Shown one piece after another: positions 41,800-50,679 of a stretch of DNA of 64,000 nt; positions within the stretch are counted from its first letter, which is position 1, and every line of letters starts with the position of its first letter. The notes beneath the pieces were generated by a model. It made no database searches and was not told the origin of the DNA. It saw nothing but the letters and a program-made list of their open reading frames with translations. Source of the DNA: PALSA-600 sp037142875 (GTDB lineage Bacteria; Actinomycetota; Thermoleophilia; Gaiellales; Gaiellaceae). A program made the translations under genes and the position numbers. The stretch covers positions 124,001 to 188,000 of the forward strand of contig JBAWZV010000001.1 in NCBI GenBank assembly GCA_037142875.1, read 5' to 3'.

Positions 41800-42681
41800 T
41801 CAGCCGACGGCGATCACGAGCTTCGCCCCTGGGCTCCCGGTCGACTGCCGCTCCCAGGCGGCGCCGATCTCGTCAAGAGCGTAGGTCTCGGTCGGAATCG
41901 CGATACGGCCGTCACGAACGTGCTCGCAGAGCTCCCAGTAGCCCTGCTCACGGACACCGGGCGGACAGGCGTGGAGCGCATGTCCGAGAATCGTCGCGGT
42001 CTTGCCGCGGACACAGTTCGACGCGAGGGTGGCGTTCGGGCCTGCTGACTGACCGAGCTGCACGACCCGGACGTCGTGTGCTGCTGCTGCAAGCGCACGT
42101 TCGAGCGGCTCCCCCCACAGCCCGTCGATGATCACCGTCGCCTCGGGCAGCGCTCCGCCGGCGGAGAGGTCGACGACATCGTCGGCCGCGCCGGGCACGT
42201 GTTCGACTCGACGCCCTGCTCCGATCACCCGGGCAGCGCCGAGGAGCTTCGCCGCCTGGACCGCGACAGCACCGAGGCTCCCGCTCGCCCCGAGGACAAG
42301 GACGGTGTCGTCGGGGCGGATCGGCGCACGCCACGAGACCGCGAGCCACGCGGTGAGCCCCGCCACGCCGCACGCGATCGCGGTGGCGTCATCGATGCCG
42401 TCCGGAACGGTGATGAGCGACCCGTGCGCCGGGGCCAGGTACTCCGCCATCGATCCGCGCGCATACAGCCATACACGCTGACCTCCCTTGACCGTCCCGA
42501 CCACCTCGGAGCCAATCACGTACGGCGTCTCCGGAACCCCGCCGTAGAAGCGCCCGCTCCCGATGGTGACGTCGACCGGGTTCAACCCTGCGGCGGAGAC
42601 CGTGAGGGTGTCCCCCTGGGGCGTCTCGATCTCGTCGACGACCGGTACGCCACCGATCTTGTGAAGTCGGGCGGCCCGCAC
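41800..42681 (-). CDS. Medium-chain dehydrogenase/reductase (quinone oxidoreductase-like)
   Basis: This 293-aa MDR protein has a short GroES-like N-terminal domain (SAAGLNPVDVTIGSGRFYGG near 29-48) and a Rossmann domain with VLGASGSLGAVAVQAAKLLGA near 128-148. No structural or catalytic zinc ligands (Cys clusters) are visible, which fits NADPH:quinone or enone reductases. The start is GTG at 42681. It is divergent from the alpha/beta hydrolase gene, 56 nt apart. The substrate is unknown. Confidence 0.87.
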   Translation of the reverse strand: MRAARLHKIGGVPVVDEIETPQGDTLTVSAAGLNPVDVTIGSGRFYGGVPETPYVIGSEVVGTVKGGQRVWLYARGSMAEYLAPAHGSLITVPDGIDDATAIACGVAGLTAWLAVSWRAPIRPDDTVLVLGASGSLGAVAVQAAKLLGAARVIGAGRRVEHVPGAADDVVDLSAGGALPEATVIIDGLWGEPLERALAAAAHDVRVVQLGQSAGPNATLASNCVRGKTATILGHALHACPPGVREQGYWELCEHVRDGRIAIPTETYALDEIGAAWERQSTGSPGAKLVIAVG

Positions 42682-42737
42682 CGGCGAAGCCTACGCCGGC
42701 TCGGCCGCCCGCGTTCGTTGCCCTAACGTTCACCGAG

Positions 42738-43673
42738 GTGCGTCGTCTCGCCCGAATCACGGTCGGAGTCGTCTCGTTTTTCGTGGGGCTGCTCGTCGTC
42801 GCGGTCGTGACCGCCTTCGTCTTCAACGCCGTGACGACCCAGCACGGGAAGCCCGTCCGTTCGCTCTGGCACGGTCGGTTCGTCGATGCCGGTGGCGTCC
42901 TCACCGCGTACCGCAGCTGGGGGACGACAGGGACGCCCGTGATCTGCCTCGGCGGCTTCCTGGAGCCGAGCTTCGTCTGGGCCGGTGTCGGGCCTCGGCT
43001 CGCCGCCTCCGGGCACCGTGTCTACGCGCTCGATCTCGACGGCTTCGGCTACACGAAGCGAACGGGGCCCTGGACGCTAGAAGGGTGGGCCCATCAGGTG
43101 CGTGGCTTCCTGCAGGCACTCGGGATCCACGACCCGATCGTGGTCGGCCACTCGCTCGGTGCCGCTGTCGCAGTGGAGCTGGCCCGCGAACATGTCGCCT
43201 CCCGCGCGATCCTCGCCGACGGCGATGCGGTCTCCGCCGGGGGGCCTCCCGCGTCTCTCCGAACGCTCCTAGTCGAGAGCCCCTTCGTCACGACAGCAAT
43301 GCGCCTCGCGACGATGTGGGACTGGCCGGTCAAGCAGGTGATCGCGAACGCCTACGGCCCCCACCACCCGCCGATCGGGCACTCCGACGTCGTGCGCTGG
43401 ACGAGACCCCTTGAAGCGGAAGGAGCCCAGCACGCGCTCGAGGAGATGTCCAAGAACGGCATTCCTGGATTCAGTCGAGACGAGCTCGCTCAACTCGCAG
43501 TCAAGGCGACGGTGATCTGGGGTGCTGCGGACAACGTCGACGCACTCGCCCAGGGTCAGCTGACGGCGCGGGCACTGCACGCGCGCTTCGTGGTGATCCC
43601 GAAGGTGGGACACCTCTCGATGCTCGCCGCGCCTGCCGCGGTGGCGCGTGCGATCGCCCGCGCGACCGGCTGA
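42738..43673 (+). CDS. Membrane-anchored alpha/beta hydrolase
   Basis: This 311-aa protein has an N-terminal membrane anchor (residues 7-31) and an alpha/beta-hydrolase domain. The nucleophile S139 is in VVGHSLGAAV, the oxyanion region is LGGFLEPSF near 71-79, the acid is D in WGAADNVDA near 257-266, and the His is in PKVGHLSML near 283-291. The start is GTG at 42738. An esterase, lipase or peptidase acting at the membrane surface is likely. Confidence 0.88.
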   Translation: MRRLARITVGVVSFFVGLLVVAVVTAFVFNAVTTQHGKPVRSLWHGRFVDAGGVLTAYRSWGTTGTPVICLGGFLEPSFVWAGVGPRLAASGHRVYALDLDGFGYTKRTGPWTLEGWAHQVRGFLQALGIHDPIVVGHSLGAAVAVELAREHVASRAILADGDAVSAGGPPASLRTLLVESPFVTTAMRLATMWDWPVKQVIANAYGPHHPPIGHSDVVRWTRPLEAEGAQHALEEMSKNGIPGFSRDELAQLAVKATVIWGAADNVDALAQGQLTARALHARFVVIPKVGHLSMLAAPAAVARAIARATG

Positions 43674-43680
43674 GCACGCT

Positions 43681-44157
43681 CTACCCCTCCTCGTGTTTGA
43701 GGGCCGCTTCGGCCGCCTGCGCGTCGGCGAGCCTCATCTCACCGGCACAGACCCGGTGGTTGAGCGCGTTCTCGATCTGATCGACCTGCGCAGCTCGCGG
43801 GTAGGGCTCGGGCCAGAGGTTGCGCGGATCCGTCGGACTACCACCGAGCTCGAGGCTGATCAGGTGATCCTCCTGATAGGCCGAGGGCGGTCCGGTCTCG
43901 CCGTAGGTCTCCATCTGCCGGAGCTTGAGCGCCGAGGTGAACGCCGACGGCGGCCGCACCGTCGCGGTCCAGCCCCGGACGCAGATCGTCGAACGGATCG
44001 TCGACTGCGTGACGTCGGGGTTGATGGCTCCGGGCGTGATGAGCGAGCTCGCGAGGATGTTCTCTATCGGGGTAGTGCCTCCACTACGCGTCATCGCGTA
44101 CCCGAGCAGAAGGAACGCAACCGCCAGGACGACGAGATCGGCGAGCGAGAGTCGCAC
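43681..44157 (-). CDS. Membrane-anchored HNH-like nuclease-fold protein
   Basis: This 158-aa protein has one N-terminal hydrophobic span (residues 6-22) and a C-terminal domain with an HNH-like motif. QEDHLISLELGG (95-106) gives E96-D97-H98, DPRNLWPEP (110-118) gives N113, and ALNHRVCAGE (131-140) gives H134. This is the order and spacing of a beta-beta-alpha metal nuclease, facing outside the cell if the anchor is a signal-anchor. C59 and C137 could form a disulfide. GTG 44157 was chosen as the start because it puts the hydrophobic segment at the N-terminus. Non-nuclease adaptation cannot be excluded. Confidence 0.65.
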   Translation of the reverse strand: MRLSLADLVVLAVAFLLLGYAMTRSGGTTPIENILASSLITPGAINPDVTQSTIRSTICVRGWTATVRPPSAFTSALKLRQMETYGETGPPSAYQEDHLISLELGGSPTDPRNLWPEPYPRAAQVDQIENALNHRVCAGEMRLADAQAAEAALKHEEG

Positions 44158-44221
44158 GACGCGGACGCTACGACGAGGAACGCGCGGATGGAAGGGCTCC
44201 GCGATCCCTGGTACAGATCCG

Positions 44222-45556
44222 TTACAGATCGGGGTGCGAGACGCGCCACCCGGCGAGCGGCCACAGGACGTACACAAGCCACGGCGCACCGATGATGTCG
44301 GTCTGAAGCCCGAGTGCGAAGACGGCAATGAGCGCGGCGCCGAGCCACGCCGTGCACCGGAGCACGCGGCGCAGCAACACGAGCGACCAGGCGGCAAAGA
44401 GAAACGCGCCAATCACGCCCGTCTCGGCCCCGATCTCCGTGTAGGTCGACTCGCCGGCCTCGACCTTCACATCGGTCCGGGCTGCGGTCGATCCTGCGTT
44501 CCCGAGGCCGAATCCCCAGGGGTGGTGCACGATCGTCTCGACCCCGCCACGGAGGCTGTTCCAGTGACTCTGCGTGCTCGCGTCACCGGCACCGTCCTGC
44601 GCTGCCCCGGCACCGGTGATGTGCGCGTGCCCGCGTTGCCACTCGATCTCTCCCTGGGTGAACCGGGTGGACGGTGCGAGGTGAGGGTAGGCCTGGGCGA
44701 ACGCGAACCCGATCGCGACGACACCGGCTGCGGCACCGAGGAGGCCGATCCGCCACTGCGGTCGCACCCAGGCGAACGCGACGAGGCCGAGTGCGAGTGC
44801 GATGTAGGACGACCGTGAGTGCGTCCAGAGAAGTCCCGCAAGAAGCAGCGTCGTGAGCGGGAGCCAGAGCACGAGGCGCGGCCGCAGACGCAGCCGCCAG
44901 GTCGTTGCGAGGAGGAGCGCGCAGACCAGCATGTACGAGGTCGCGAGCGGCGAGAGAAACGTCGAGACGACGCGGCGTAGCGGCTGCTCGTTCCCGGTGT
45001 TGTAGACGAAGTTCTCGGGGAGCCCGGAGAGCCCCTTGTAGCTGAACCCGAGCTGCTCACCGAACCAGCATGGGGCGCCGGATGACCGCCACCACGAGAG
45101 CGGAATCGCATAGATATCGACGAGCCCGAATGCGGCCACCGCTGCGGCCGCAGCGAGGAGCGTCGCACCGAGCCGCCGAGCCTCGGCGACCGTCAGATCG
45201 AGCCCCCGGCCGAAGAAGTACGCCCCAACGGGCAGCAGATCGTGCCGGGCGGCGAGCACGACCCCGCGGTGAGTGGCGCTGCCTCCGAGCCAGTGCTGCG
45301 GCACGAGGCCGTAGAGGACGACGACGGCGCCGTAGCCGAGCGCGAGCAGGTCGACCGGCGCCGGAGCGAATCGCAGCGGCCGTCCCTTCGCCTGCCAGAC
45401 GAGTGCAAGGCCCACGAGGAGCAGCAGTTCCTTCCATGCCGAGACGGCGTCGAGCGCCGCTCCCCGGATCCCTGCGGCGTAGAGCTCAGCGGCGACCAGG
45501 TTGTGGAGCGCGAGCCCGATCACGAAGACGTGGAGGAGCCAGACCGGGCGCCTCAC
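44222..45556 (-). CDS. O-antigen ligase / Wzy-type polymerase family protein
   Basis: This 444-aa polytopic protein has about 12 spans and the Wzy_C core. LLWTHSRSSYIALALGLVAF lies near 243-262, the large loop with RFTQGEIEWQRGHAH follows, and HPWGFGLGNAG with TYTEIGAETGVIGAF lie near 343-383, the typical ligase end. It polymerises or attaches surface glycans from polyprenyl carriers. Its GTG start overlaps the methyltransferase stop by 4 nt, so the two form one unit. Confidence 0.87.
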   Translation of the reverse strand: MRRPVWLLHVFVIGLALHNLVAAELYAAGIRGAALDAVSAWKELLLLVGLALVWQAKGRPLRFAPAPVDLLALGYGAVVVLYGLVPQHWLGGSATHRGVVLAARHDLLPVGAYFFGRGLDLTVAEARRLGATLLAAAAAVAAFGLVDIYAIPLSWWRSSGAPCWFGEQLGFSYKGLSGLPENFVYNTGNEQPLRRVVSTFLSPLATSYMLVCALLLATTWRLRLRPRLVLWLPLTTLLLAGLLWTHSRSSYIALALGLVAFAWVRPQWRIGLLGAAAGVVAIGFAFAQAYPHLAPSTRFTQGEIEWQRGHAHITGAGAAQDGAGDASTQSHWNSLRGGVETIVHHPWGFGLGNAGSTAARTDVKVEAGESTYTEIGAETGVIGAFLFAAWSLVLLRRVLRCTAWLGAALIAVFALGLQTDIIGAPWLVYVLWPLAGWRVSHPDL

Positions 45557-46164
45557 ACCGGCCCCACTGCGATCAAGGTCATCCCACGGTTGATCACACG
45601 GACGGGATAGGGGAAGAGACCGGAAAGCTCCCTGGGGCCGAGCGGGTCGAGGACGTCATCGAAGCCGCGCCCCCGGAAGAGCCGCTCGCGTGCAGGGCCG
45701 GCAGGCAGCCAGTGCCCGAACGGCAGGAGCGTGTGTGGGTCGATCGGGAACCACCGATTCGGCGTCGTCACGAACACGGAGCCCGAGACCCGGCACAGCT
45801 CATGGACGAACTGGCGCTGCCCCTCTCGCCCTCCCGCGACGTGCTCGACGACTGCGTTCGAGAACCCGAGGTCAAACTCCCGATCGGCGAATGGGAGCTC
45901 GCGACCGTCGGCACGGACAGCGCGAACGCGAGGGAAGGCCTCGGCAAAGCGGTCGAGCTCGGTCGGTCCGACCCCGGTGATCTGGTCGGGCCACGGGTAG
46001 AGCGCCTCGAAGAAGTTGTCACTCGAACCGTTCCCGAACGGCGCGTTCGTGACTCCGACGTCCACGACGGACGTCTCCGGCCCGGGCCGGTAGAGGTCGT
46101 TGAAGAGCCGAAGCTTCCGCTCCCGGCTCCGGAGCGAGACCGAAGCGGCCAGGCGGCGCATCAT
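45553..46164 (-). CDS. Class I SAM-dependent methyltransferase
   Basis: This 203-aa Methyltransf_11-type protein has a SAM site TSVVDVGVTNAPFG near 33-46, the acidic strand ending ITGVGPTELD near 60-69, and FDLGFSNAVVEHVAGG near 97-112. PNRWFPIDPHTLLPFGHWLP near 134-153 is typical of methyltransferases in polysaccharide clusters. It is translationally coupled to the O-antigen ligase-like gene, so a glycan or its lipid carrier is a likely substrate. Confidence 0.87.
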   Translation of the reverse strand: MMRRLAASVSLRSRERKLRLFNDLYRPGPETSVVDVGVTNAPFGNGSSDNFFEALYPWPDQITGVGPTELDRFAEAFPRVRAVRADGRELPFADREFDLGFSNAVVEHVAGGREGQRQFVHELCRVSGSVFVTTPNRWFPIDPHTLLPFGHWLPAGPARERLFRGRGFDDVLDPLGPRELSGLFPYPVRVINRGMTLIAVGPV

Positions 46165-46213
46165 CGGAGCAGCCTAACCGCCGGCCGGCAGGATCGTGGT
46201 CTACAGTCGCCGG

Positions 46214-47101
46214 GTGATCGCAGCCGACCTGCGGCCCGCGGGGCCGTACTCGCTCCGGCTCTCAGCACGGCACGGGAGCGACGCGACGCGACGCTTCGTC
46301 GACGGCATCTACACCTCGACGGTTGCGGCGGGCGAGGCGATCGAGTTCGTCCAGGCGTGGCAGCGGCCCGACGGAGTCATCTCGGTGAGGGCCGAGAGCG
46401 ACGCAGGGGTTGAGCACGTGCGCTTCGTCCTCGGCCTGGACGACGACCACAGCGAGTTCCTCGAGCGCTTTTCGGGAGACGAGCTCCTCGCCGCGCCGAT
46501 CCGCCAGCTTCGCGGACTGCGACCACTTCGCACGGCAACGGTCGCTCAGGCACTCCTGCGCGCGCTCGCCGGGCAGTTGATCACCGCTCGCGAGGCACGC
46601 GCAACCGAGCGGCGCGTGATCCGTGCGGTGACCGCGTCACGTGACGGCCTCCACCTCGCTCCGACCACCGCCGATCTCGCCCGGCTCGCGCCGGCGCAGT
46701 TCCGCAGTCTCGGTCTCGGCGCTCGACGCGGAAGCGCACTCGTCCGGATCTGCCGCTCGACCGACCTCGAGGGCCTCAAGCGTCATCCGACGGGGGCCGC
46801 CGCCGCTCGGCTCGAACGCGAGCGCGGGCTCGGCCCGTGGTCGGCCGGCGTGGTGTGCCTCGAGGGTCTTGGGCGCTTCGAGCGTGGGCTCGCCCGCGAC
46901 CTCGGGATGGTGAAGCTTGCGAACGCGCTGTGGGGGCGCACGGTCGAGCCACACGAGACCGATGTGCTGCTCGAGCCGTACGGTGAGTGGGCAGGGCTTG
47001 CGAGCGTCTACCTGCTCTCGGGCTTCCACGCGGGCCTGTTGCGCAGTGCGATCCGAGACGCACCCGTCGGCGAACCAAACAGGCCCGCGCGCAGCATCTA
47101 G
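46214..47101 (+). CDS. DNA-3-methyladenine glycosylase II (AlkA-like)
   Basis: This protein of about 295 aa excises alkylated bases from DNA. It has an N-terminal beta domain and the HhH-GPD fold: RALAGQLITAREARATERRV near 117-136, the hairpin GLGPWSAGVVCLEGLGRFERG near 208-228, and the catalytic Asp in ARDLGMVK near 230-237. An earlier GTG at 46196 is in frame and could extend it by six residues. It is followed 10 nt later by proC. Confidence 0.88.
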   Translation: MIAADLRPAGPYSLRLSARHGSDATRRFVDGIYTSTVAAGEAIEFVQAWQRPDGVISVRAESDAGVEHVRFVLGLDDDHSEFLERFSGDELLAAPIRQLRGLRPLRTATVAQALLRALAGQLITAREARATERRVIRAVTASRDGLHLAPTTADLARLAPAQFRSLGLGARRGSALVRICRSTDLEGLKRHPTGAAAARLERERGLGPWSAGVVCLEGLGRFERGLARDLGMVKLANALWGRTVEPHETDVLLEPYGEWAGLASVYLLSGFHAGLLRSAIRDAPVGEPNRPARSI

Positions 47102-47111
47102 GCTTCCAGCA

Positions 47112-47918
47112 ATGAGAATCGCAATCCTCGGCACCGGACGGATCGGCGAGTCACTGCTTGCAGGGCTCCGTAGCTCCGACTGGGCAGACATCGTCGTCAC
47201 CACGCGTCGTGAGGAGCGCGCGGAGGAGCTGCGCGAGCGTCACGGCGTCGAGGCGACCACGGACAACGCGGCCGCCATCCAGGGCGCCGATGTGGTCGTC
47301 CTCGCCGTGAAGCCCCAGGACATCGACAAGCTCCTCGGCGAGATCGGCCACCTCGTCACCCCGGCCCAGACCGTGCTCTCCGTCGCCGCTGCCATCACCA
47401 CGGCGCGGATCGAGCGGCACCTCGGCAACGACGTTCCCGTCGTCCGGTCGATGCCGAATACGCCGTCGACGGTCCACGAAGGAATCGCCGGCATGTGTGC
47501 CGGCCGGCACGCGAAGCCGGAGGACATGGAGCGGGCGGGCACCGTGCTGCGTGCGGTCGGCGACGTCGTTGAGGTTCCCGAGTCCGCGATGGACGCGATC
47601 ACCGCCGTCTCCGGCTCCGGCCCGGCGTACTACGCGCTCCTCGCCGAGGCGATGATCGAGGCCGGGCTCCTGCTCGGTCTCTCCCGTGAGATCTCGACGC
47701 GACTCGTCGTTCAGACGATGCTCGGCACGGCGAAGCTGCTGCGGGACGAGCGCATGCACCCAGTGGAGCTGCGCGAGATGGTCACCTCGCCGGGTGGAAC
47801 CACGACCCGTGCTATCCGCGAACTCGAGCAGGCCGGTGTCAGAGCGGCGTTCCTGAACGCCATCAACGCCGCGATGGAGCGCTCGAAGGAGCTCGCTCGC
47901 GGCGACGAGGACTCGTAA
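47112..47918 (+). CDS. proC: Pyrroline-5-carboxylate reductase
   Basis: This 268-aa enzyme makes proline from 1-pyrroline-5-carboxylate with NADPH. The N-terminal ILGTGRIGESLLAG gives the Rossmann loop (4-17), VLAVKPQDID lies near 62-71, VRSMPNTPSTVHEG near 113-126, and the signature AVSGSGPAYYALLAEAMIEAG near 158-178. LREMVTSPGGTTTRAIRELE near 219-238 closes the active site. ATG 47112 follows the glycosylase stop by 10 nt, and the two probably share a transcript. Confidence 0.96.
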   Translation: MRIAILGTGRIGESLLAGLRSSDWADIVVTTRREERAEELRERHGVEATTDNAAAIQGADVVVLAVKPQDIDKLLGEIGHLVTPAQTVLSVAAAITTARIERHLGNDVPVVRSMPNTPSTVHEGIAGMCAGRHAKPEDMERAGTVLRAVGDVVEVPESAMDAITAVSGSGPAYYALLAEAMIEAGLLLGLSREISTRLVVQTMLGTAKLLRDERMHPVELREMVTSPGGTTTRAIRELEQAGVRAAFLNAINAAMERSKELARGDEDS

Positions 47919-48062
47919 GACAGCCCCCGTGGTAGGCGGAGCGGTGCCGCAGCGCGGCCCCACTCACTCCGCTCTATCGGCTATTCTTCGCAGTGACGGC
48001 TCGCGAGAGGGGTCCCCGCGGAGTCGTTCCTGTAGAGGCGACATGGAGTTGATGTCGCAGGC

Positions 48063-50639
48063 ATGCACGAGACGCTCACGCAATCTCCGATTTCGTCGGA
48101 GGCGCCGGACGGCATAGCAGCCGCGGCCCTTCGTGCCGAAGCCTGGTCCGGCGAGCCCTTCCTGCGGCCCGAAGACGACCCGTCGGTCGCTCTCGCCCCC
48201 GGAACGGCGTTCCGGCGCGCGCTCGACGCCGCGCTCGTCGAGATCGAAGCGGGCCGCGCAACACCTTCTCCGGAGTGGCGCGTCACGTACTCGCTGATGC
48301 TCGGCCTCGGACGTGTGCTCTCCGAGAAGCTCCCTCACCTCGCCTCCGGGACTGAGCTGCGCCGCCATCAGGTCGACGCGCTTGCCGGGATGCTGACCGA
48401 GCTGATCGCCGCGAACCAGAAGACCGAGAGCGCAACCGGCGGGCCGAACGGCGCCGCTGCGGCAGAGGAGCTCGTCGAGGAGGACGACGAGGATGAGGAC
48501 TTCGTCGACGAGACAGACCCCGAGACGGAGGACGAGACGCCGCTTGTCGCCCCCGGCGAGGATCCCGGCGCGCAGCGCCGCTACCGCTTCCGCCACCCGA
48601 CTGCTTCGGGCAAGACGATCGCCGCCGCCGGGTTCGTCGAGGCCGCCCGAACCGACGGTGTCCTGATCCTCACGCACCGCCGCCTGCTCGTCGACCAGTT
48701 CCGCCGCGAGCTGACCGACCACGGCTACGGCCCTCGCATCGCCGACGTCGTCCTCGGCGACACGAAGCCGGCAAAATCCAACCCGATCACGATTCAGACC
48801 TACGCCTGGTTCGCACGTCACGTCGAGGAGATCTCCCGCACCGTCTACCAGCTCGTGATCTGCGACGAGGCGCACACCGCCCTCGGTGAGAAGACCTCGG
48901 CCGCAATCCGCAGCCTGAGCGAGCCGATCTACGTCGGCATGACGGCCACCGAGGAGCTGATCGCGAAGCAGGTGTCCGACGTCTTCCCTGCCTCGGTCGA
49001 CGATCTTCCGCTCGCCGACGCGGCACGTCGCGGCCTCGTCGCCCCGCTGCGCTGCCTCCGTGTCCCGCCGGTCGCTGCGATCAACTCGGTGCCGATTGTC
49101 GGCGGTGACTTCGAGGAGGGCGCACTCGCTGCTGCTCTCGACCACGACGCGCTGAACATGGCCGCAGCGACGCTCTACCGCGAGCGCTTCGGGGATACGC
49201 CAGGGATCGTCTACGCGGCCGGCGTCGACCACGCGTACAACCTTGCCACGGCGTTCCGGGCAGCCGGGGTCAAGGCAGAGGCCGTCTCGGGTCGAACGGC
49301 ACCGACCAAGCTCGCGCAGATTCTCGCGGCGTACGAGCGCGGCGAGATCGACGTTCTGATCAACGCGATGCTGCTGGCCGAGGGCTGGAACTCGCCGCGG
49401 GCCACCGTCGTCATGCACCTCGCACCGACCGCGTCGAAGCGCATCTACCAGCAGCGAATCGGCCGGGTCATGCGCATCCATCCACGCAAGGAGGCGGGAG
49501 TCGTCGTCGACTTCGTCCCGAAGGGTGCAACGCACCACGAGCGGGTCGTCTCCGTCCACTCGCTGCTCGACGCGGACTTCTACCGCGAAGGGGCTCGGGT
49601 CACTCCGGCGCCGCGGCGCCGGATGCAGCGTCGGGCACGGCGCAAGCTGACCCCGGTCAACTGGCTCGTTCCCATCACCCCGGACGTCGTCCGCCGCCTC
49701 GCCGTGATCCAGCGCGAGTGGCAGCGCGTCGACCCCAAGTATCTCGACGATGAGGAGCAGCGGTTCTGGGCGACGATCGCCGGACGGCAGATGCGATTCG
49801 ACGAGCGCACGACGTTCGTCCAGCGCTTCACCGACAGCGGCTCGACCAAGGGTGCTCTCGAGACGTTCCTCGCTACCTGCGCTGCCCAGAACCCGAACCG
49901 TCGGCTCCGACTCGTCGCCCTCTCCGACCGGGTGTCGATGCGCGTCGAACGGGCCGACTTCGACGATCTCGTCACGCTCGTAAGCCAGGCGCCGCCCTGG
50001 GAGCAGGATCGCGCCGCTGGCGTGCGGACGCTGTTGCGTGCGATCGCCGACGGCAAGGCCGATGCACCCGATCAGATCCTCGGCCGCTGGACATGGAAGC
50101 TCGCACGCGCCGTCCGCAAGAATCTCGACCGCAAGGCCTCGGGCGAGTACCCGGACGCAAAGCGGCTCCTCGGCGCGCTCGCGAACTCCCGTGGCCACCG
50201 GCACGAGGAGAACGCCGCTCGCCTCGTGAACGCGGCGCTCGAGATGCCGCGCGATGTCGGCGTGGCGCTCCTTGCGACCGCCGAGGGCTATACCCCGAGG
50301 GCGACGGCGCTCCTCGAGGCCGCCCGCGAACGACTCGGCACGATCCAGGAGATCGCCGGTGCGCTCGCCGACGACCTTCCGGCGCCGAAGAGCGCTCCCG
50401 CCCGCGCCCGGAGGCGTCGGCGGAAGAAGCGGGTACCCGGCGAGGCGGGCGCGACCACCGGGGGCACTCCAAGCGCCACCGCGGGTGCGGCAAACGGTTC
50501 GGCCCCGTCGGTAGGGGCCGACGGCGAGGCGGCCCTCCCGGCGAAGCGGCGTCGGCGCAAGCGACGCCCTGCCGGAAGCGGCGCGGCTGCAGGAACACCT
50601 CCGGTAGCGGCCCCGGCCCCTCCCGCTCCCACCGAGTAG
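48063..50639 (+). CDS. SF2 DEAH-type helicase with acidic insert and basic tail
   Basis: This 858-aa superfamily 2 helicase has LRRHQVDAL (99-107, Q-motif), PTASGKT (179-185, motif I), CDEAH (267-271, motif II), GMTAT (292-296, motif III) and QQRIGRVMR near 466-474 (motif VI). Between the Q-motif and motif I there is an insert of about 70 residues with a highly acidic run (EELVEEDDEDEDFVDE). The C-terminus (about 775-858) is Arg/Lys-rich (RARRRRRKK, KRRRRKRR) separated by Ala/Gly/Pro linkers. SSL2/XPB-like helicases are the closest pattern. The role may be DNA repair or RNA metabolism. The ATG at 48063 has no obvious binding site. Confidence 0.87.
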   Translation: MHETLTQSPISSEAPDGIAAAALRAEAWSGEPFLRPEDDPSVALAPGTAFRRALDAALVEIEAGRATPSPEWRVTYSLMLGLGRVLSEKLPHLASGTELRRHQVDALAGMLTELIAANQKTESATGGPNGAAAAEELVEEDDEDEDFVDETDPETEDETPLVAPGEDPGAQRRYRFRHPTASGKTIAAAGFVEAARTDGVLILTHRRLLVDQFRRELTDHGYGPRIADVVLGDTKPAKSNPITIQTYAWFARHVEEISRTVYQLVICDEAHTALGEKTSAAIRSLSEPIYVGMTATEELIAKQVSDVFPASVDDLPLADAARRGLVAPLRCLRVPPVAAINSVPIVGGDFEEGALAAALDHDALNMAAATLYRERFGDTPGIVYAAGVDHAYNLATAFRAAGVKAEAVSGRTAPTKLAQILAAYERGEIDVLINAMLLAEGWNSPRATVVMHLAPTASKRIYQQRIGRVMRIHPRKEAGVVVDFVPKGATHHERVVSVHSLLDADFYREGARVTPAPRRRMQRRARRKLTPVNWLVPITPDVVRRLAVIQREWQRVDPKYLDDEEQRFWATIAGRQMRFDERTTFVQRFTDSGSTKGALETFLATCAAQNPNRRLRLVALSDRVSMRVERADFDDLVTLVSQAPPWEQDRAAGVRTLLRAIADGKADAPDQILGRWTWKLARAVRKNLDRKASGEYPDAKRLLGALANSRGHRHEENAARLVNAALEMPRDVGVALLATAEGYTPRATALLEAARERLGTIQEIAGALADDLPAPKSAPARARRRRRKKRVPGEAGATTGGTPSATAGAANGSAPSVGADGEAALPAKRRRRKRRPAGSGAAAGTPPVAAPAPPAPTE

Positions 50640-50679
50640 CAGGCTCTCGACCGGCAGCGGCGAGGAGTACCCTCGGGGC

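Noticed and set aside
48041..48115. A 24-codon uORF overlapping the helicase start
   Set aside because: It lacks a ribosome binding site and codes for an Arg-rich string out of frame with the helicase. There is no sign of regulation.
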